Made by a program: the position numbers and the translations under genes. Below are positions 52,840 to 60,800 of a stretch of DNA of 64,000 bases, one piece after another. Within the stretch, counting starts at the first letter, position 1. Every line of letters begins with the position of its first letter. The stretch covers positions 496,001 through 560,000 of the forward strand of contig CABJAM010000003.1 in the NCBI GenBank assembly GCA_902363555.1, written 5' to 3'. Under the pieces are notes generated by a model, which made no database searches, was not told where the DNA came from, and saw only the letters and a program-made list of their open reading frames with translations. This DNA comes from Lachnospiraceae bacterium. Lineage in GTDB: Bacteria; Bacillota; Clostridia; Lachnospirales; Lachnospiraceae.

Positions 52840-53620
52840 ATGTGAAGTGATACGTGATTTGATGCCGTTGTGCGCCGATGATTCGGCGGCTGACGAAAGC
52901 AAAAAGGCTGTGTTTGAGCATATTTCCCAATGTGCGGAGTGTGAGAAATATTATAAGGATATTGTTCGTGAGGTCCATTTGGATGATGACCGAGCGGATA
53001 CGATCACGGCGGAATATACAGCGATTGCCAAGCGCTACCGTAAACGAAGACGCAACCGTATAATTGCCATTATTAGTGTCTTTTGGATCGTTTTCCTGCT
53101 GATGTTAAACTATGCCCTGGGTTATCGGGTCACCGCGCTGACCGCGGCGAAGCATTCCGGGCGGTTAAATCCTACATCGGAATTAATTGGTACTTATGAC
53201 TGGGATGATGTTCAGTTTTTCTTCTATCGCAGTGACGCCAACTATGATACCATAGCTTCGGACAGGCATTGGAACGGCTGGAGGTCCGATGATTTTTACT
53301 TTGTATGGCCAATATATCCTGTGGATAAAGGAAAAATAGTTGTGACCAGCGGGCTTTATTATGCGAAGAAGGATAAGGGGATATTTATTTTACCCGTCCT
53401 GTGCGAGGATGAGAGTATTTCCAGAATTACGATAACTGCTTTTGGCAAGACAAAATCCCGGGATATTGAAACGGGCCGGCTGGCGGTTATGACCTTTGAA
53501 AATAACGATTTATCACGGGATGATAATACGGTAGGTTATGCCTACGATATCCAGGGGAATATCAAGTATGAGTTACAATATGATTATCCAATGGGGCGAT
53601 GGGTTTGGATTGAACAATAG
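52829..53620 (+). CDS. Anti-sigma factor with zinc-finger (zf-HC2) and membrane helix
   Basis: Protein of 263 aa. The N-terminal anti-sigma domain has MKCKCEVIRDLMPL and the zinc motif HISQCAEC (HxxxCxxC, about residues 31-38). One helix (IIAIISVFWIVFLLMLNYAL) leads to an extracellular domain of about 165 residues, a sensor that shares the plan of RsiV/DUF3298-like anti-sigmas. It should hold the adjacent sigma factor at the membrane until a signal triggers release. Confidence 0.88.
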   Translation: MKCKCEVIRDLMPLCADDSAADESKKAVFEHISQCAECEKYYKDIVREVHLDDDRADTITAEYTAIAKRYRKRRRNRIIAIISVFWIVFLLMLNYALGYRVTALTAAKHSGRLNPTSELIGTYDWDDVQFFFYRSDANYDTIASDRHWNGWRSDDFYFVWPIYPVDKGKIVVTSGLYYAKKDKGIFILPVLCEDESISRITITAFGKTKSRDIETGRLAVMTFENNDLSRDDNTVGYAYDIQGNIKYELQYDYPMGRWVWIEQ

Positions 53621-53635
53621 ATGATCAGATGAATA

Positions 53636-53679
53636 GCTGCCAGGCATTGGTTTATCACCGGTGCCTGGCAGCTTTTTTT
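53636..53679 (+). terminator. Intrinsic terminator of the sigma/anti-sigma unit
   Basis: GCTGCCAGGCA (53636-53646) and TGCCTGGCAGC (53662-53672) pair perfectly, followed by T7. Confidence 0.94.
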
Positions 53680-53713
53680 GATTTTTGGTGAGCGGATCAG
53701 TTCAAGTCAGGCC

Positions 53714-53775
53714 AGTTTGAAGTCTCAGGTTAGTTTGAAGCCTCAGTTTGAGCCTCAATTTGACCTCAATTTGAG
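53714..53775. repeat. Imperfect short tandem repeat upstream of a promoter
   Basis: Five units of the form (A/G)TTTGA(A)G-CCTC, starting at about 53714, 53732, 53745, 53757 and 53768, ending 24 bp before the -35 box at 53799. Confidence 0.7.
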
Positions 53776-53798
53776 TTGGATGGAAATGTAAAATATAG

Positions 53799-53826
53799 TT
53801 GACAAAAAGTAAAATTAGATTATAAT
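53799..53826 (+). promoter_or_regulatory. Promoter of the small regulator/membrane cassette
   Basis: TTGACA (53799-53804), 16-bp spacer, TATAAT (53821-53826). Confidence 0.75.
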
Positions 53827-53895
53827 AAAGTATATAAAAAGTGATATTCTTCCGGAAGAGGATATTAAAGAGATAAGTTAAAGGAGATGGATAGT

Positions 53896-54417
53896 GTGGA
53901 TAGAAATATATACTTTTATTTAGGTCTTTCAATCAGTTTGGTGTTTGGTCTGATCATCATCTTGATCGCAAAGCTTATAAGACACAAGACTAAAGGATCT
54001 TGGTGCTATTACGATGAGCGTCAGCTCATGGCCCAGGGAAAAGCGTACAAATACAGCTTCCTGTTCTGCATTGCATATTTTTTAGCTTTCGCATGTTTTC
54101 AGGGAGTGACGAAGGAGCAGTGGATTGATAACTTTGAGGGGATTTTTTTCGGGATTATCCTGTCCGTATTTATTTTTGCCGTATATGCCATATGGAAGGA
54201 TGCGTATATTTCCATTCAGGAAAGTCCGAAAAAGTACATCGGCATCTTTGGCGCTTTATCCGTGCTGAATCTTATACCGTGTGTCTCCAAGCTCATCCAC
54301 AGGGAAGCGTTGGAGGAAAACCGTTTGAATTTACTGCTGGGATTAGTCATGCTGACGGCGCTTGTGGTCATGGTCCTCAAACAACATCGGGATAAAAAGC
54401 GGGAAGATGCGGAGTGA
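53896..54417 (+). CDS. Small multi-pass membrane protein (regulator partner)
   Basis: Protein of about 173 aa with five hydrophobic helices (LGLSISLVFGLIIILIAKLI, FLFCIAYFLAFACF, IFFGIILSVFIFAVYAIW, IFGALSVLNLIPCV, LNLLLGLVMLTALVVMVL). AAAGGAG abuts ATG 53887 with no spacing, so GTG 53896 is the better start. The next gene, a small Cro/CI-like regulator, begins 5 nt after its stop; such pairs of a small regulator and a DUF3169/DUF2178-like membrane protein are common in Firmicutes. Role unknown. Confidence 0.75.
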   Translation: MDRNIYFYLGLSISLVFGLIIILIAKLIRHKTKGSWCYYDERQLMAQGKAYKYSFLFCIAYFLAFACFQGVTKEQWIDNFEGIFFGIILSVFIFAVYAIWKDAYISIQESPKKYIGIFGALSVLNLIPCVSKLIHREALEENRLNLLLGLVMLTALVVMVLKQHRDKKREDAE

Positions 54418-54422
54418 ATTAA

Positions 54423-54620
54423 ATGAAAAATTTGAAATTGAAATCGGCCAGAGCCGCCTATGACCTGTCACAGCAGCAGTTGGCCGAAAAAGTAGGCGTT
54501 ACCCGCCAGACGATCAATGCTATTGAAAAGGGTGACTATAATCCGACGATCAAGCTGTGTATATCTATATGCAAGGAACTTGGAAAGACATTGGATGAGC
54601 TGTTTTGGGAAGACGAATAA
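54423..54620 (+). CDS. Cro/CI-type HTH regulator (YgzD-like)
   Basis: Regulator of 65 aa consisting only of the HTH_3 domain: KSARAAYDLSQQQLAEKVGV, recognition helix TRQTINAIEKGDYNPT, and SICKELGKTLDELFWEDE. It resembles short stand-alone XRE regulators with membrane-protein neighbours, as here on both sides. SD-like AATTAA is weak; translation is likely coupled to the gene upstream. Confidence 0.92.
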   Translation: MKNLKLKSARAAYDLSQQQLAEKVGVTRQTINAIEKGDYNPTIKLCISICKELGKTLDELFWEDE

Positions 54621-54635
54621 AGGAAAGGTGATCGT

Positions 54636-55064
54636 ATGAATCGGGAAGAATTAGAATTGAACCGCAGTAAACTGCAAAATCGTATTTATATGCACATGCT
54701 TATCTTTATTTTCATTGTGATCATGGTAGATGCTTTTGCCGTAGATAGCGGTGTACACCTGATCGAGGGCATGTGGGGGCATGTACTTTTTGTGGCCGCC
54801 ATTTTTACTCTGCTTTATCAGGAGATGATCTTCAGAAGTCTGATCGAGTATGAGGACCGGCGTAATTTGCGTCTGTGTACCTTCTTGGGCATTATGGGAG
54901 TCCTTTTGCTTGTCTGGGGGATCGTGGATATCCTGACAAATGGTGCCAGCACCGGTGATTTTATTGTGCCAAAGAAGGTGGCGGAAGTGATGACGGCTGT
55001 TTGCTGGTGCAGCATTGGGGCGGCTTATTGGGTGAAGCGTAAGCATTTTTCTGAAACAAAATAA
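54636..55064 (+). CDS. Small membrane protein, DUF2178/DUF6773-like
   Basis: Protein of 142 aa with four membrane helices (LIFIFIVIMVDAFAV, GHVLFVAAIFTLLYQEMI, LCTFLGIMGVLLLVWGIVDIL and a short one near AVCWCSIGAAYWV). The charged N-terminus MNREELELNRSKLQNRIYM and the region EMIFRSLIEYEDRRNLRL are typical of the group. It follows the HTH gene by 15 nt with SD AAAGG. Function unknown. Confidence 0.78.
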   Translation: MNREELELNRSKLQNRIYMHMLIFIFIVIMVDAFAVDSGVHLIEGMWGHVLFVAAIFTLLYQEMIFRSLIEYEDRRNLRLCTFLGIMGVLLLVWGIVDILTNGASTGDFIVPKKVAEVMTAVCWCSIGAAYWVKRKHFSETK

Positions 55065-55081
55065 AACAGAGGGGCATTATT

Positions 55082-55165
55082 ATGGAAATACGATCTATGG
55101 TAATCGGTGATTACGAATCCGTATATAACTTGTGGACGAACACTCCGGGCATGGGCCTGTCGTAA
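55082..55165 (+). pseudogene. Remnant of a GNAT acetyltransferase gene (first 27 codons)
   Basis: After the SD AGAGGGG, ATG 55082 opens a frame encoding a peptide that matches the start of a common Firmicute GNAT acetyltransferase: a MEIRSM-type opening, DYESVYNLW and TPGMGLS, then TAA at 55163. Downstream of the stop no acetyltransferase sequence continues in any frame, so the gene was cut off after its first beta-alpha unit and replaced by unrelated AT-rich DNA. Confidence 0.7.
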
Positions 55166-55266
55166 ATAGTAGCTAAAATACTTTTAACGAGATTTGGTAG
55201 AATTGTTGCAATTGCAATGCATATGTGATAATATAACATTAAAATTAGACAAAAGAGGGAGATATA

Positions 55267-56586
55267 ATGAAAAGAATCACAGTATGTATGCTTGCTTTTA
55301 CTTTCTTGTTTTTATCTGTGGTGCTTGGTGGCTGTGGAGGCCCTAAAGAGGTAACAGATAAGGAAATAACATTGAGTTATGGCGATGGTCAGACAGTAAA
55401 TGGTATTTATACGGGAACATTGGAGAAGGGTGCACCCAATGGAAACGGAAAATTTGTTGTATCCGGTGATGATGACTGGACATATACAGGCGAATTTTCA
55501 GAAGGAAGAATGGGTTCTAATGGTCAGTTAGATAAGTTTCCTGTTGAATTAGAATTAAATGGTGCTACTTGCAAAGGCATTTACAGTGGTGCATCCGTTG
55601 ATGGAATACCGGATGGGAAGGGAAACTTCACGTTTTATCAAGGTGATAATGAAGTATCTTTTGAAGGCACGTTTTCAAAAAAACAGATAACAGGTTTAGG
55701 TAATATTAAAAATTTTAAGATTACACTGAAGTTTCAGGAAAATGATTACGAAGGTATATATAACGGCGAAATGACAGATGGTAAACTTACAGGAAATGGA
55801 ACGTTTAATTATGAGAAAGACGATTCTTACTTAAAATATGATGGACAATGGGGAGATGGTCAAATTGTCGGCATAGGTAACCTGGATACGGATAGCTTTA
55901 TAGTTCATTTTCCAAATTCTGATCGTGAAGGGCCTTATAAAGGGGAATTATTGGATGGAATCCCTTCCGGTCAGGGAGAATTTTCGACAATTAATAGTGA
56001 AGGTAATAGATATACATATACAGGTGAATGGGCAGATGGTGTTTGGAATGGTTCAGGGAAACAGGTATTTGAAAATCCTGATTTTTATATACGGGTAGGG
56101 AACTTTAAGGATGGAGAGTTTTCACCAACAGTTGCTCAATGGTTTACGGCAATAGGAACAGGTGGAGGCGGTGCTTATACACTTACTGAGAAAAATGAAA
56201 ACTTTCTCAATACTCATGAGGAATTGTTTACATCTGGCAGCCAGGATGGCGTAGAGGAATTTATAAATAGTGATTTTACATATCAAAAATATAGTAAAAA
56301 TCCGAGAAGTTTTGATGGAAGTCTTATTAAAGTACCTAATCTGACTGTTTTTCAAATTTCAGAATATGAAGGCTACTACTTAGGAATGGATTTGGCTACT
56401 ATGATTCTTGCCAATGATTATAATAATAATATTTACTATATTTTTATGCTTGGCCGGGCGGAAGACGTTTACAACGGCAGTACTATCACCGCGTGTATGC
56501 TACCTTTAGAATATTCAACATATGAGGGCACCTATGGTAATAAAATATGGTCGATATATGGTGCGGGAGTTTACGTCAGTAAATAA
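55267..56586 (+). CDS. Lipoprotein with MORN repeats
   Basis: Predicted lipoprotein of 439 aa: Lys-Arg start, hydrophobic core and lipobox LGGC (Cys about residue 23). Residues 45-290 contain at least four MORN-like units (GIYTGTLEKGAPNGNGKF, YTGEFSEGRMGSNGQL, GIYNGEMTDGKLTGNGTF, YTGEWADGVWNGSGK). The last 140 residues form an unrecognised domain, partly Tyr- and Asn-rich. It is markedly AT-rich compared with flanking genes and begins right behind the truncated acetyltransferase, so it is likely a late insertion. Surface role unknown. Confidence 0.82.
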   Translation: MKRITVCMLAFTFLFLSVVLGGCGGPKEVTDKEITLSYGDGQTVNGIYTGTLEKGAPNGNGKFVVSGDDDWTYTGEFSEGRMGSNGQLDKFPVELELNGATCKGIYSGASVDGIPDGKGNFTFYQGDNEVSFEGTFSKKQITGLGNIKNFKITLKFQENDYEGIYNGEMTDGKLTGNGTFNYEKDDSYLKYDGQWGDGQIVGIGNLDTDSFIVHFPNSDREGPYKGELLDGIPSGQGEFSTINSEGNRYTYTGEWADGVWNGSGKQVFENPDFYIRVGNFKDGEFSPTVAQWFTAIGTGGGGAYTLTEKNENFLNTHEELFTSGSQDGVEEFINSDFTYQKYSKNPRSFDGSLIKVPNLTVFQISEYEGYYLGMDLATMILANDYNNNIYYIFMLGRAEDVYNGSTITACMLPLEYSTYEGTYGNKIWSIYGAGVYVSK

Positions 56587-56640
56587 TATTTATTGGGCCA
56601 AGGCATGTAATTAGCTGCAAAAGCCTATAATAGTCTTATA

Positions 56641-56684
56641 AATCGCATCAAACATAGGAAATTTATGTTTGATGCGATTTAATT
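56641..56684 (+). terminator. Terminator of the MORN lipoprotein gene
   Basis: AATCGCATCAAACATA (56641-56656) and TATGTTTGATGCGATT (56664-56679) pair perfectly over 16 bp; TAATTTT follows. The right arm overlaps the false upstream extension of the flotillin frame. Confidence 0.88.
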
Positions 56685-56764
56685 TTAATCAAATAAAAGG
56701 ATTGTTTCAACCGCAAATAAAAGGTATAATAGAACCAACACCAAAGAAAGAGGAGGAGAATGTT

Positions 56765-58312
56765 ATGGATTTTTTATTGGATTACCTAGGAATTATTATA
56801 CCTGTCGTTATCGTCCTGTTACTTGTCATTCTGATTATTGCCACCGGTTACGTAAAGGCTCCGCCAGATACGGCATTTATCATTTCCGGTCTGCGAAAGA
56901 AGATCATCATTGGTAAAGCCAGTATCAAAATACCGATTTTGGAGCGCCTGGATAAGTTAAGCCTGAAGCTGATCCCCATTGACGTTAAGACGTCCAGTCT
57001 TGTGCCGACGGCGGATTACATCAATATCCAGGTGGATGCGGCGGTCAATGTAAAGATCAGCGGCGATAAGGACCGGCTGAACCTGGCGGCACAGAACTTT
57101 TTGAATCAGGATACACCCTACATAGCTCAGGTGGCCAGAGAGGTCTTAGAGGGCAATATGCGTGAAATCGTAGGACGCATGCGTTTAGAGGAGATGGTGG
57201 GCGACCGCCAGAAGTTTGCCAATCTGGTGAAGGAAAACGCAGAGCCGGACCTGGCGGCTATGGGGCTTGATATTGTCAGCTTTAACGTTCAGAATTTCAC
57301 CGACAGCAATGGCGTGATCGACGATCTGGGTATCGATAATATTTCCCAGATCAAGAAGAAAGCAGCCATCGCCAAGGCTGAGGCTGAAAAGGAAGTGGCT
57401 GTAGCCAAGGCTGAGGCGGATAAGCAGGCGAATGACGCCCGTATTAATGCGGAGCGGGAAATTGCTATTAAAAATAATGAGCTGGATATTCAGAAGGCCG
57501 ACCTGAAAAAGACGGCGGATACGAAAAAGGCTGAGGCGGATGCGGCCTACGCCATCCAGAAGGAAGAGCAGAGAAAGACGATCGAGGTAACCGCGGCCAA
57601 TGCCAACATCGCCAAAGAAGAAAAGTCCATTCTTTTGAAGCAAAAAGAAGCAGAGGTTATGGAAAAATCTTTGGATGCCCAGATTCGTAAAAAAGCGGAG
57701 GCTGAGCGGTTTGAGCGCCAGCAGAAGGCTGAGGCTGAGCTTTATGAGCGTCAGAAGGACGCTGAGGCGAAAAAGATTGAGATTGAGCGCAGTGCGGAAG
57801 CCAAGCGCTTTGAGATGGAGCAGGAGGCACAGGCTCAGCGGGCCATGGCCGAGGCGGACCGTTTCTCCAAGGAACAGGAAGCTCAGGGTATTCAGATGGT
57901 CGGTGAGGCGGAGGCCGAAGCTATCCGCGCCAAAGGTCTTGCCGAGGCCGAGGCTATGGAGAAAAAAGCCGAAGCTTACCAAAAGTATAACAATGCGGCC
58001 ATGGCAGAAATGCTTATAAAGGTATTGCCGGAAATCGCCGGTAAGATTGCCGAGCCTTTGACGCAGATTGACAAAATTACGATCATTGGCGGTGACGGCA
58101 GCGGCGTGGATTCCGTATCCGGGAATGTACCCGCGGTCATGGCAAAGCTTTTTGAGTCTATGAAAGAGACGGTGGGCATTGATCTGTCAGAAATCGTCAA
58201 GGCAGGAACCTACGATGCCAAGGTGAACAGGAATATTAATATTACCGGCGGGGAGGATACCGATGCCGCCCTTGTAGCCGCTGTGGCCGAAGGTACGAGG
58301 GAGAGCAAATAG
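56765..58312 (+). CDS. Flotillin-family membrane scaffold protein
   Basis: Flotillin/YuaG-type protein of 515 aa that assembles lipid-ordered microdomains at the inner face of the membrane. N-terminal membrane segment (IIIPVVIVLLLVILIIATGY), then the SPFH/PHB domain (APPDTAFIISGLRKK to FTDSNGVIDDLG), a very long Ala/Glu/Lys coiled coil with many EAE heptads (about residues 190-400) and a C-terminal oligomerisation region. ATG 56765 after AGAGGAGGAG is preferred; the longer frame crosses a terminator. The usual partner NfeD is absent. The next gene starts 4 nt after its stop. Confidence 0.95.
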   Translation: MDFLLDYLGIIIPVVIVLLLVILIIATGYVKAPPDTAFIISGLRKKIIIGKASIKIPILERLDKLSLKLIPIDVKTSSLVPTADYINIQVDAAVNVKISGDKDRLNLAAQNFLNQDTPYIAQVAREVLEGNMREIVGRMRLEEMVGDRQKFANLVKENAEPDLAAMGLDIVSFNVQNFTDSNGVIDDLGIDNISQIKKKAAIAKAEAEKEVAVAKAEADKQANDARINAEREIAIKNNELDIQKADLKKTADTKKAEADAAYAIQKEEQRKTIEVTAANANIAKEEKSILLKQKEAEVMEKSLDAQIRKKAEAERFERQQKAEAELYERQKDAEAKKIEIERSAEAKRFEMEQEAQAQRAMAEADRFSKEQEAQGIQMVGEAEAEAIRAKGLAEAEAMEKKAEAYQKYNNAAMAEMLIKVLPEIAGKIAEPLTQIDKITIIGGDGSGVDSVSGNVPAVMAKLFESMKETVGIDLSEIVKAGTYDAKVNRNINITGGEDTDAALVAAVAEGTRESK

Positions 58313-58316
58313 ACCG

Positions 58317-59177
58317 ATGAGCAGCGTATATATAAGGTCCTTTTCCTTCCCAACGGAGGATGATGAATGGGGATTTTTTATGGGAGTCCAGCGTACATGC
58401 TACGACTCCTATTACCCGTTCCACGTATTAGTAAAGCATCATTTTCGCCGGATGGATTTCGAGCCGATCACCATTTTGTACGGGGGCAATGGCTCGGGCA
58501 AGTCCACAGCCCTGAATGTTGTCGCCGAAAAGCTGGGCGTGATCCGAGAATCCATTTTTAATAAGTCCAATTTCTACCCGGATTATCTTGATATGTGTGA
58601 CTTTGATATCTTTGCAAAGCTGCCGGAATGCAGCCGGATCATTACAAGTGACGATGTTTTTGATTATATGCTGAATATCCGCAATCTGAACGAGGGGATC
58701 GACGGGAAGCGGGATGAGCTTTTTAAAGAATATCTGGGCGCAAAATATGGCGATTTCCAGTTGAAAACCATCGATGATTATGAGCGGCTGAAAATGGTCA
58801 ATATGAGCCGGAGTAAGACGCAGTCCAGATATGTGCGTAAGCGCCTGATGGATAATGTCCGGGAGTATTCCAACGGTGAGAGTGCTTTCCGGTATTTTAC
58901 AGAAAAGATACAGGAACCGGGGCTGTACATTTTAGACGAGCCGGAAAACAGCCTGTCGCCGGTAAGGCAGCAGGAGCTGGTGCAGTATATCGAGGATTCT
59001 GCCCGCTTTTATCAGTGTCAGTTTCTCATATCGACCCACTCGCCTTTTTTGCTGGCGCTGCGGGGCGCTAAAATTTATGATCTGGACGAGGACCCGGTGG
59101 ATGTGAAGCGATGGACCGAGCTGGAAAATGTCCGGACGTATTATGATTTTTTTGAAAGGCACAGGGGAGAATTTTAA
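58317..59177 (+). CDS. AAA/ABC-type ATPase (AAA_21-like), single domain
   Basis: Soluble ATPase of 286 aa with an ABC-like head: Walker A YGGNGSGKST (about residues 55-64), a helical insertion of about 120 residues, signature-like YSNGESAFRYF, Walker B LYILDEPENSLSP and H-loop ISTHSPFLLALRG. No Toprim or nuclease domain is fused, so it is the ATPase half only, as in OLD-like or other effector-linked ATPases. It lies 4 nt after the flotillin gene and its stop overlaps the NYN nuclease start by 1 nt. Confidence 0.88.
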   Translation: MSSVYIRSFSFPTEDDEWGFFMGVQRTCYDSYYPFHVLVKHHFRRMDFEPITILYGGNGSGKSTALNVVAEKLGVIRESIFNKSNFYPDYLDMCDFDIFAKLPECSRIITSDDVFDYMLNIRNLNEGIDGKRDELFKEYLGAKYGDFQLKTIDDYERLKMVNMSRSKTQSRYVRKRLMDNVREYSNGESAFRYFTEKIQEPGLYILDEPENSLSPVRQQELVQYIEDSARFYQCQFLISTHSPFLLALRGAKIYDLDEDPVDVKRWTELENVRTYYDFFERHRGEF

Positions 59178-59968
59178 TGGATAGTGAATTAAGGATTGCA
59201 GTGTTGATCGATGCGGATAATATTTCCGATAAATATATAAAGATAATTCTGGATGAGACGGCCAATAGCGGCATTGCCACCTATAAGCGAATTTATGGAG
59301 ATTGGACGAGCCCCCAACTGGCTTCCTGGAAGACGGTGCTGCTGGAGAACTCTATCATCCCCATGCAGCAGTACAGCTACACCACGGGCAAAAATTCCAC
59401 GGACTCGGCTATGATCATTGATGCCATGGACATATTATATTCCGGAACTGTGGATGGCTACTGTATTGTATCGTCGGACAGTGATTTTACACGGCTGGCG
59501 GCACGGCTGAGGGAGTCGGGAATGCAGGTGATCGGTATGGGCGAGAGTAAAACGCCAAAGCCGTTTATTTCCGCCTGCAATCAGTTTAAATATCTGGATC
59601 TGCTGTACTCAAACCAGCGGGAAGAAGAAAAAGAAGAAATTGTTGAGAAATCATCGGAAGCCCGGAGCTCGGAAAATGTTCCGGCAAAGCAGAAAAATGC
59701 CAATATGAAGGATAAGGATCTGAAACGGATCCGTCATACGATCAACGCGATTATCGATAAGTTTTCCGATGAGGATGGCTGGCTGTCCACCGGTAAGCTG
59801 GGCGATCAGTTATCCAAGCGTCTGCCGGATTTTGATGTGCGGAATTATGGTTTTTCCAAGCTGACACCTTTTGTGAAATCCCTGGGAGATTATGATATCG
59901 AGAAGATTTCCAGCGGCGGCGGGCAAAAGCAGATTTATATCCGGCTTAAAGCCCAAAAAGGAAAATAA
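59177..59968 (+). CDS. NYN-domain ribonuclease with C-terminal LOTUS/OST-HTH domain
   Basis: Protein of 263 aa. The N-terminal NYN (PIN-like, LabA/DUF88) domain keeps the acidic metal-binding residues: D12 and D14 in VLIDADN, D76 in NSTDSAMIIDAMD, and D101/D103 in SSDSDFTRLAARL. After a charged linker (EEEKEEIVEKS ...), residues about 175-258 form an OST-HTH/LOTUS unit (IRHTINAIIDKFSDEDGWLS, LGDQLSKRLPDFDVRNYGF), an RNA-binding domain. Predicted metal-dependent RNase. It overlaps the ATPase gene by 1 nt, so the two are translationally coupled; the first leader ORF of the next gene begins 20 nt after its stop. Confidence 0.92.
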   Translation: MDSELRIAVLIDADNISDKYIKIILDETANSGIATYKRIYGDWTSPQLASWKTVLLENSIIPMQQYSYTTGKNSTDSAMIIDAMDILYSGTVDGYCIVSSDSDFTRLAARLRESGMQVIGMGESKTPKPFISACNQFKYLDLLYSNQREEEKEEIVEKSSEARSSENVPAKQKNANMKDKDLKRIRHTINAIIDKFSDEDGWLSTGKLGDQLSKRLPDFDVRNYGFSKLTPFVKSLGDYDIEKISSGGGQKQIYIRLKAQKGK

Positions 59969-59988
59969 ATAACGAAAGGATTTTTTAT

Positions 59989-60015
59989 ATGAACAGATAT
60001 ATTAGAACCGCGTAG
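59989..60015 (+). CDS. Leader peptide 1 (8 codons, MNRYIRTA)
   Basis: SD GAAAGGA (59974-59980), 8-nt spacing, ATG 59989, eight codons, TAG 60013-60015. The stop abuts the left arm of a perfect 11-bp hairpin. The second leader at 60724 has the same length and position relative to the same hairpin sequence, which is the main evidence that it is real. Confidence 0.65.
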   Translation: MNRYIRTA

Positions 60016-60055
60016 CAAAGGCTATTGCGGAACAAATAAAAGTTAATAGCCTTTG
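60016..60055 (+). promoter_or_regulatory. Attenuator hairpin 1, ahead of the CD3324-family gene
   Basis: CAAAGGCTATT (60016-60026) and AATAGCCTTTG (60045-60055) form a perfect 11-bp stem with an 18-nt loop, immediately after the leader stop. Further hairpins follow: GTGCC/GGCAC (60076-60089) and GGCGCGC/GCGCGTC (60107-60124) then a T-rich stretch before the SD GGAGG. Confidence 0.75.
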
Positions 60056-60146
60056 TGAATCCTGAATCATTAATTGTGCCTGCGGGCACGCGCAAAGTTA
60101 ATGCTGGGCGCGCTTTCGCGCGTCAAGGTTTATTTTGGAGGTCAGG

Positions 60147-60449
60147 ATGAGTTACATAAAGGCAGATCGCATATTACCGAAGGAACTTGTGGAGATGATT
60201 CAGCAGTATGTGGAGGGCGAGAATATTTATATTCCAAGAAAGCTGGAAAACCGGCGCGGCTGGGGAACAAAAACCGGCATACGCCAGGAGATTGCCCGGC
60301 GCAATGAGCTGCTGTTTAAGGAGCATCTGGACGGGGCAAGTACCGCCACATTGGCTGACAGGTACTGCTTATCGGTAAAAAGCGTACAACGTATTTTATT
60401 ACAGGAAAAATTAAAAGTACAGGAAATTGAATATACGTCGGATTTGTGA
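60147..60449 (+). CDS. CD3324-family small HTH protein
   Basis: Protein of 100 aa of a clostridial family known as CD3324, distantly like Mor-type activators. The N-terminal half (MSYIKADRILPKELVEMIQQ, YVEGENIYIPRKLE) precedes a helix-turn-helix ending SVKSVQRILLQEKL. Likely DNA-binding, but target unknown. ATG 60147 has SD GGAGG. It lies behind leader 1 and is followed by a strong terminator. It may control its own expression or neighbouring genes, including the ATPase/NYN unit upstream. Confidence 0.82.
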   Translation: MSYIKADRILPKELVEMIQQYVEGENIYIPRKLENRRGWGTKTGIRQEIARRNELLFKEHLDGASTATLADRYCLSVKSVQRILLQEKLKVQEIEYTSDL

Positions 60450-60510
60450 TCGTTAGCAGATTATGTAGTTATTTTTGCAAGGATGCAAGCGATGACGAAA
60501 CCGATATTAT

Positions 60511-60570
60511 GGCCGCCGCGCCGTCAGACAAAACAAAATTGTCTGTCGGGCGGCGGCCTTATTTTCTTTT
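60511..60570 (+). terminator. Strong terminator after the CD3324-family gene
   Basis: GGCCGCCG...GTCAGACAA pairs with TTGTCTGTC...CGGCGGCC over about 17 bp (60511-60558), followed by TTATTTTCTTTT. Confidence 0.93.
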
Positions 60571-60621
60571 AAGAAAAGAAAATGAGGTGGCTAAGAAAAG
60601 CCTGCCTAGTTATAATAGGAA

Positions 60622-60669
60622 TTGCGCTGATGCGCAAGCAGGTCATGGATTTCCTCAGAAATCCATGAC
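60622..60669. repeat. Hairpins and repeated TATAATA(R)GAATTGCGC boxes before leader 2
   Basis: TATAATA-GGAATTGCGC (60611-60627) and TATAATA-AGAATTGCGC (60676-60692) are direct copies. Between them are hairpins TTGCGC/GCGCAA (60622-60637) and the perfect 12-bp GTCATGGATTTC/GAAATCCATGAC (60642-60669). Either TATAAT could be a -10 for leader 2. Confidence 0.6.
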
Positions 60670-60723
60670 AAAATATAATAAGAATTGCGCGAGCGAGTTA
60701 ATGTTGTTAAGGAGGAATGGATT

Positions 60724-60750
60724 TTGTTAGAACCTAAGATGTATGCATAG
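60724..60750 (+). CDS. Leader peptide 2 (8 codons, TTG start, MLEPKMYA)
   Basis: SD AAGGAGG (60709-60715), 8-nt spacing, TTG 60724, eight codons, TAG 60748-60750, then directly the hairpin arm CAGAGGCTATT. An alternative ATG at 60717 is only 1 nt from the SD and would give a six-codon peptide. Same architecture as leader 1. Confidence 0.6.
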   Translation: MLEPKMYA

Positions 60751-60795
60751 CAGAGGCTATTGCATTGTAATAAGTTTATAGTGAAATAGCCTTTG
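60751..60795 (+). promoter_or_regulatory. Attenuator hairpin 2, ahead of the DUF1062 gene
   Basis: CAGAGGCTATT (60751-60761) pairs with AATAGCCTTTG (60785-60795), the same arm sequence as hairpin 1 with one wobble; loop 23 nt. Confidence 0.75.
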
Positions 60796-60800
60796 CACGA

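Noticed and set aside
56669..56764. Flotillin N-terminal extension of 32 residues
   Set aside because: It would overlap the right arm of the preceding terminator; AGAGGAGGAG sits just before ATG 56765.
60446..60730. ORF of 94 codons downstream of the CD3324-family gene
   Set aside because: It runs through a strong terminator and several hairpins; its translation has no domain-like pattern.
60717..60737. Alternative six-codon leader ORF (ATG 60717) for the DUF1062 attenuator
   Set aside because: Only 1 nt separates it from the SD; the TTG frame has 8-nt spacing and ends exactly at the hairpin like leader 1.
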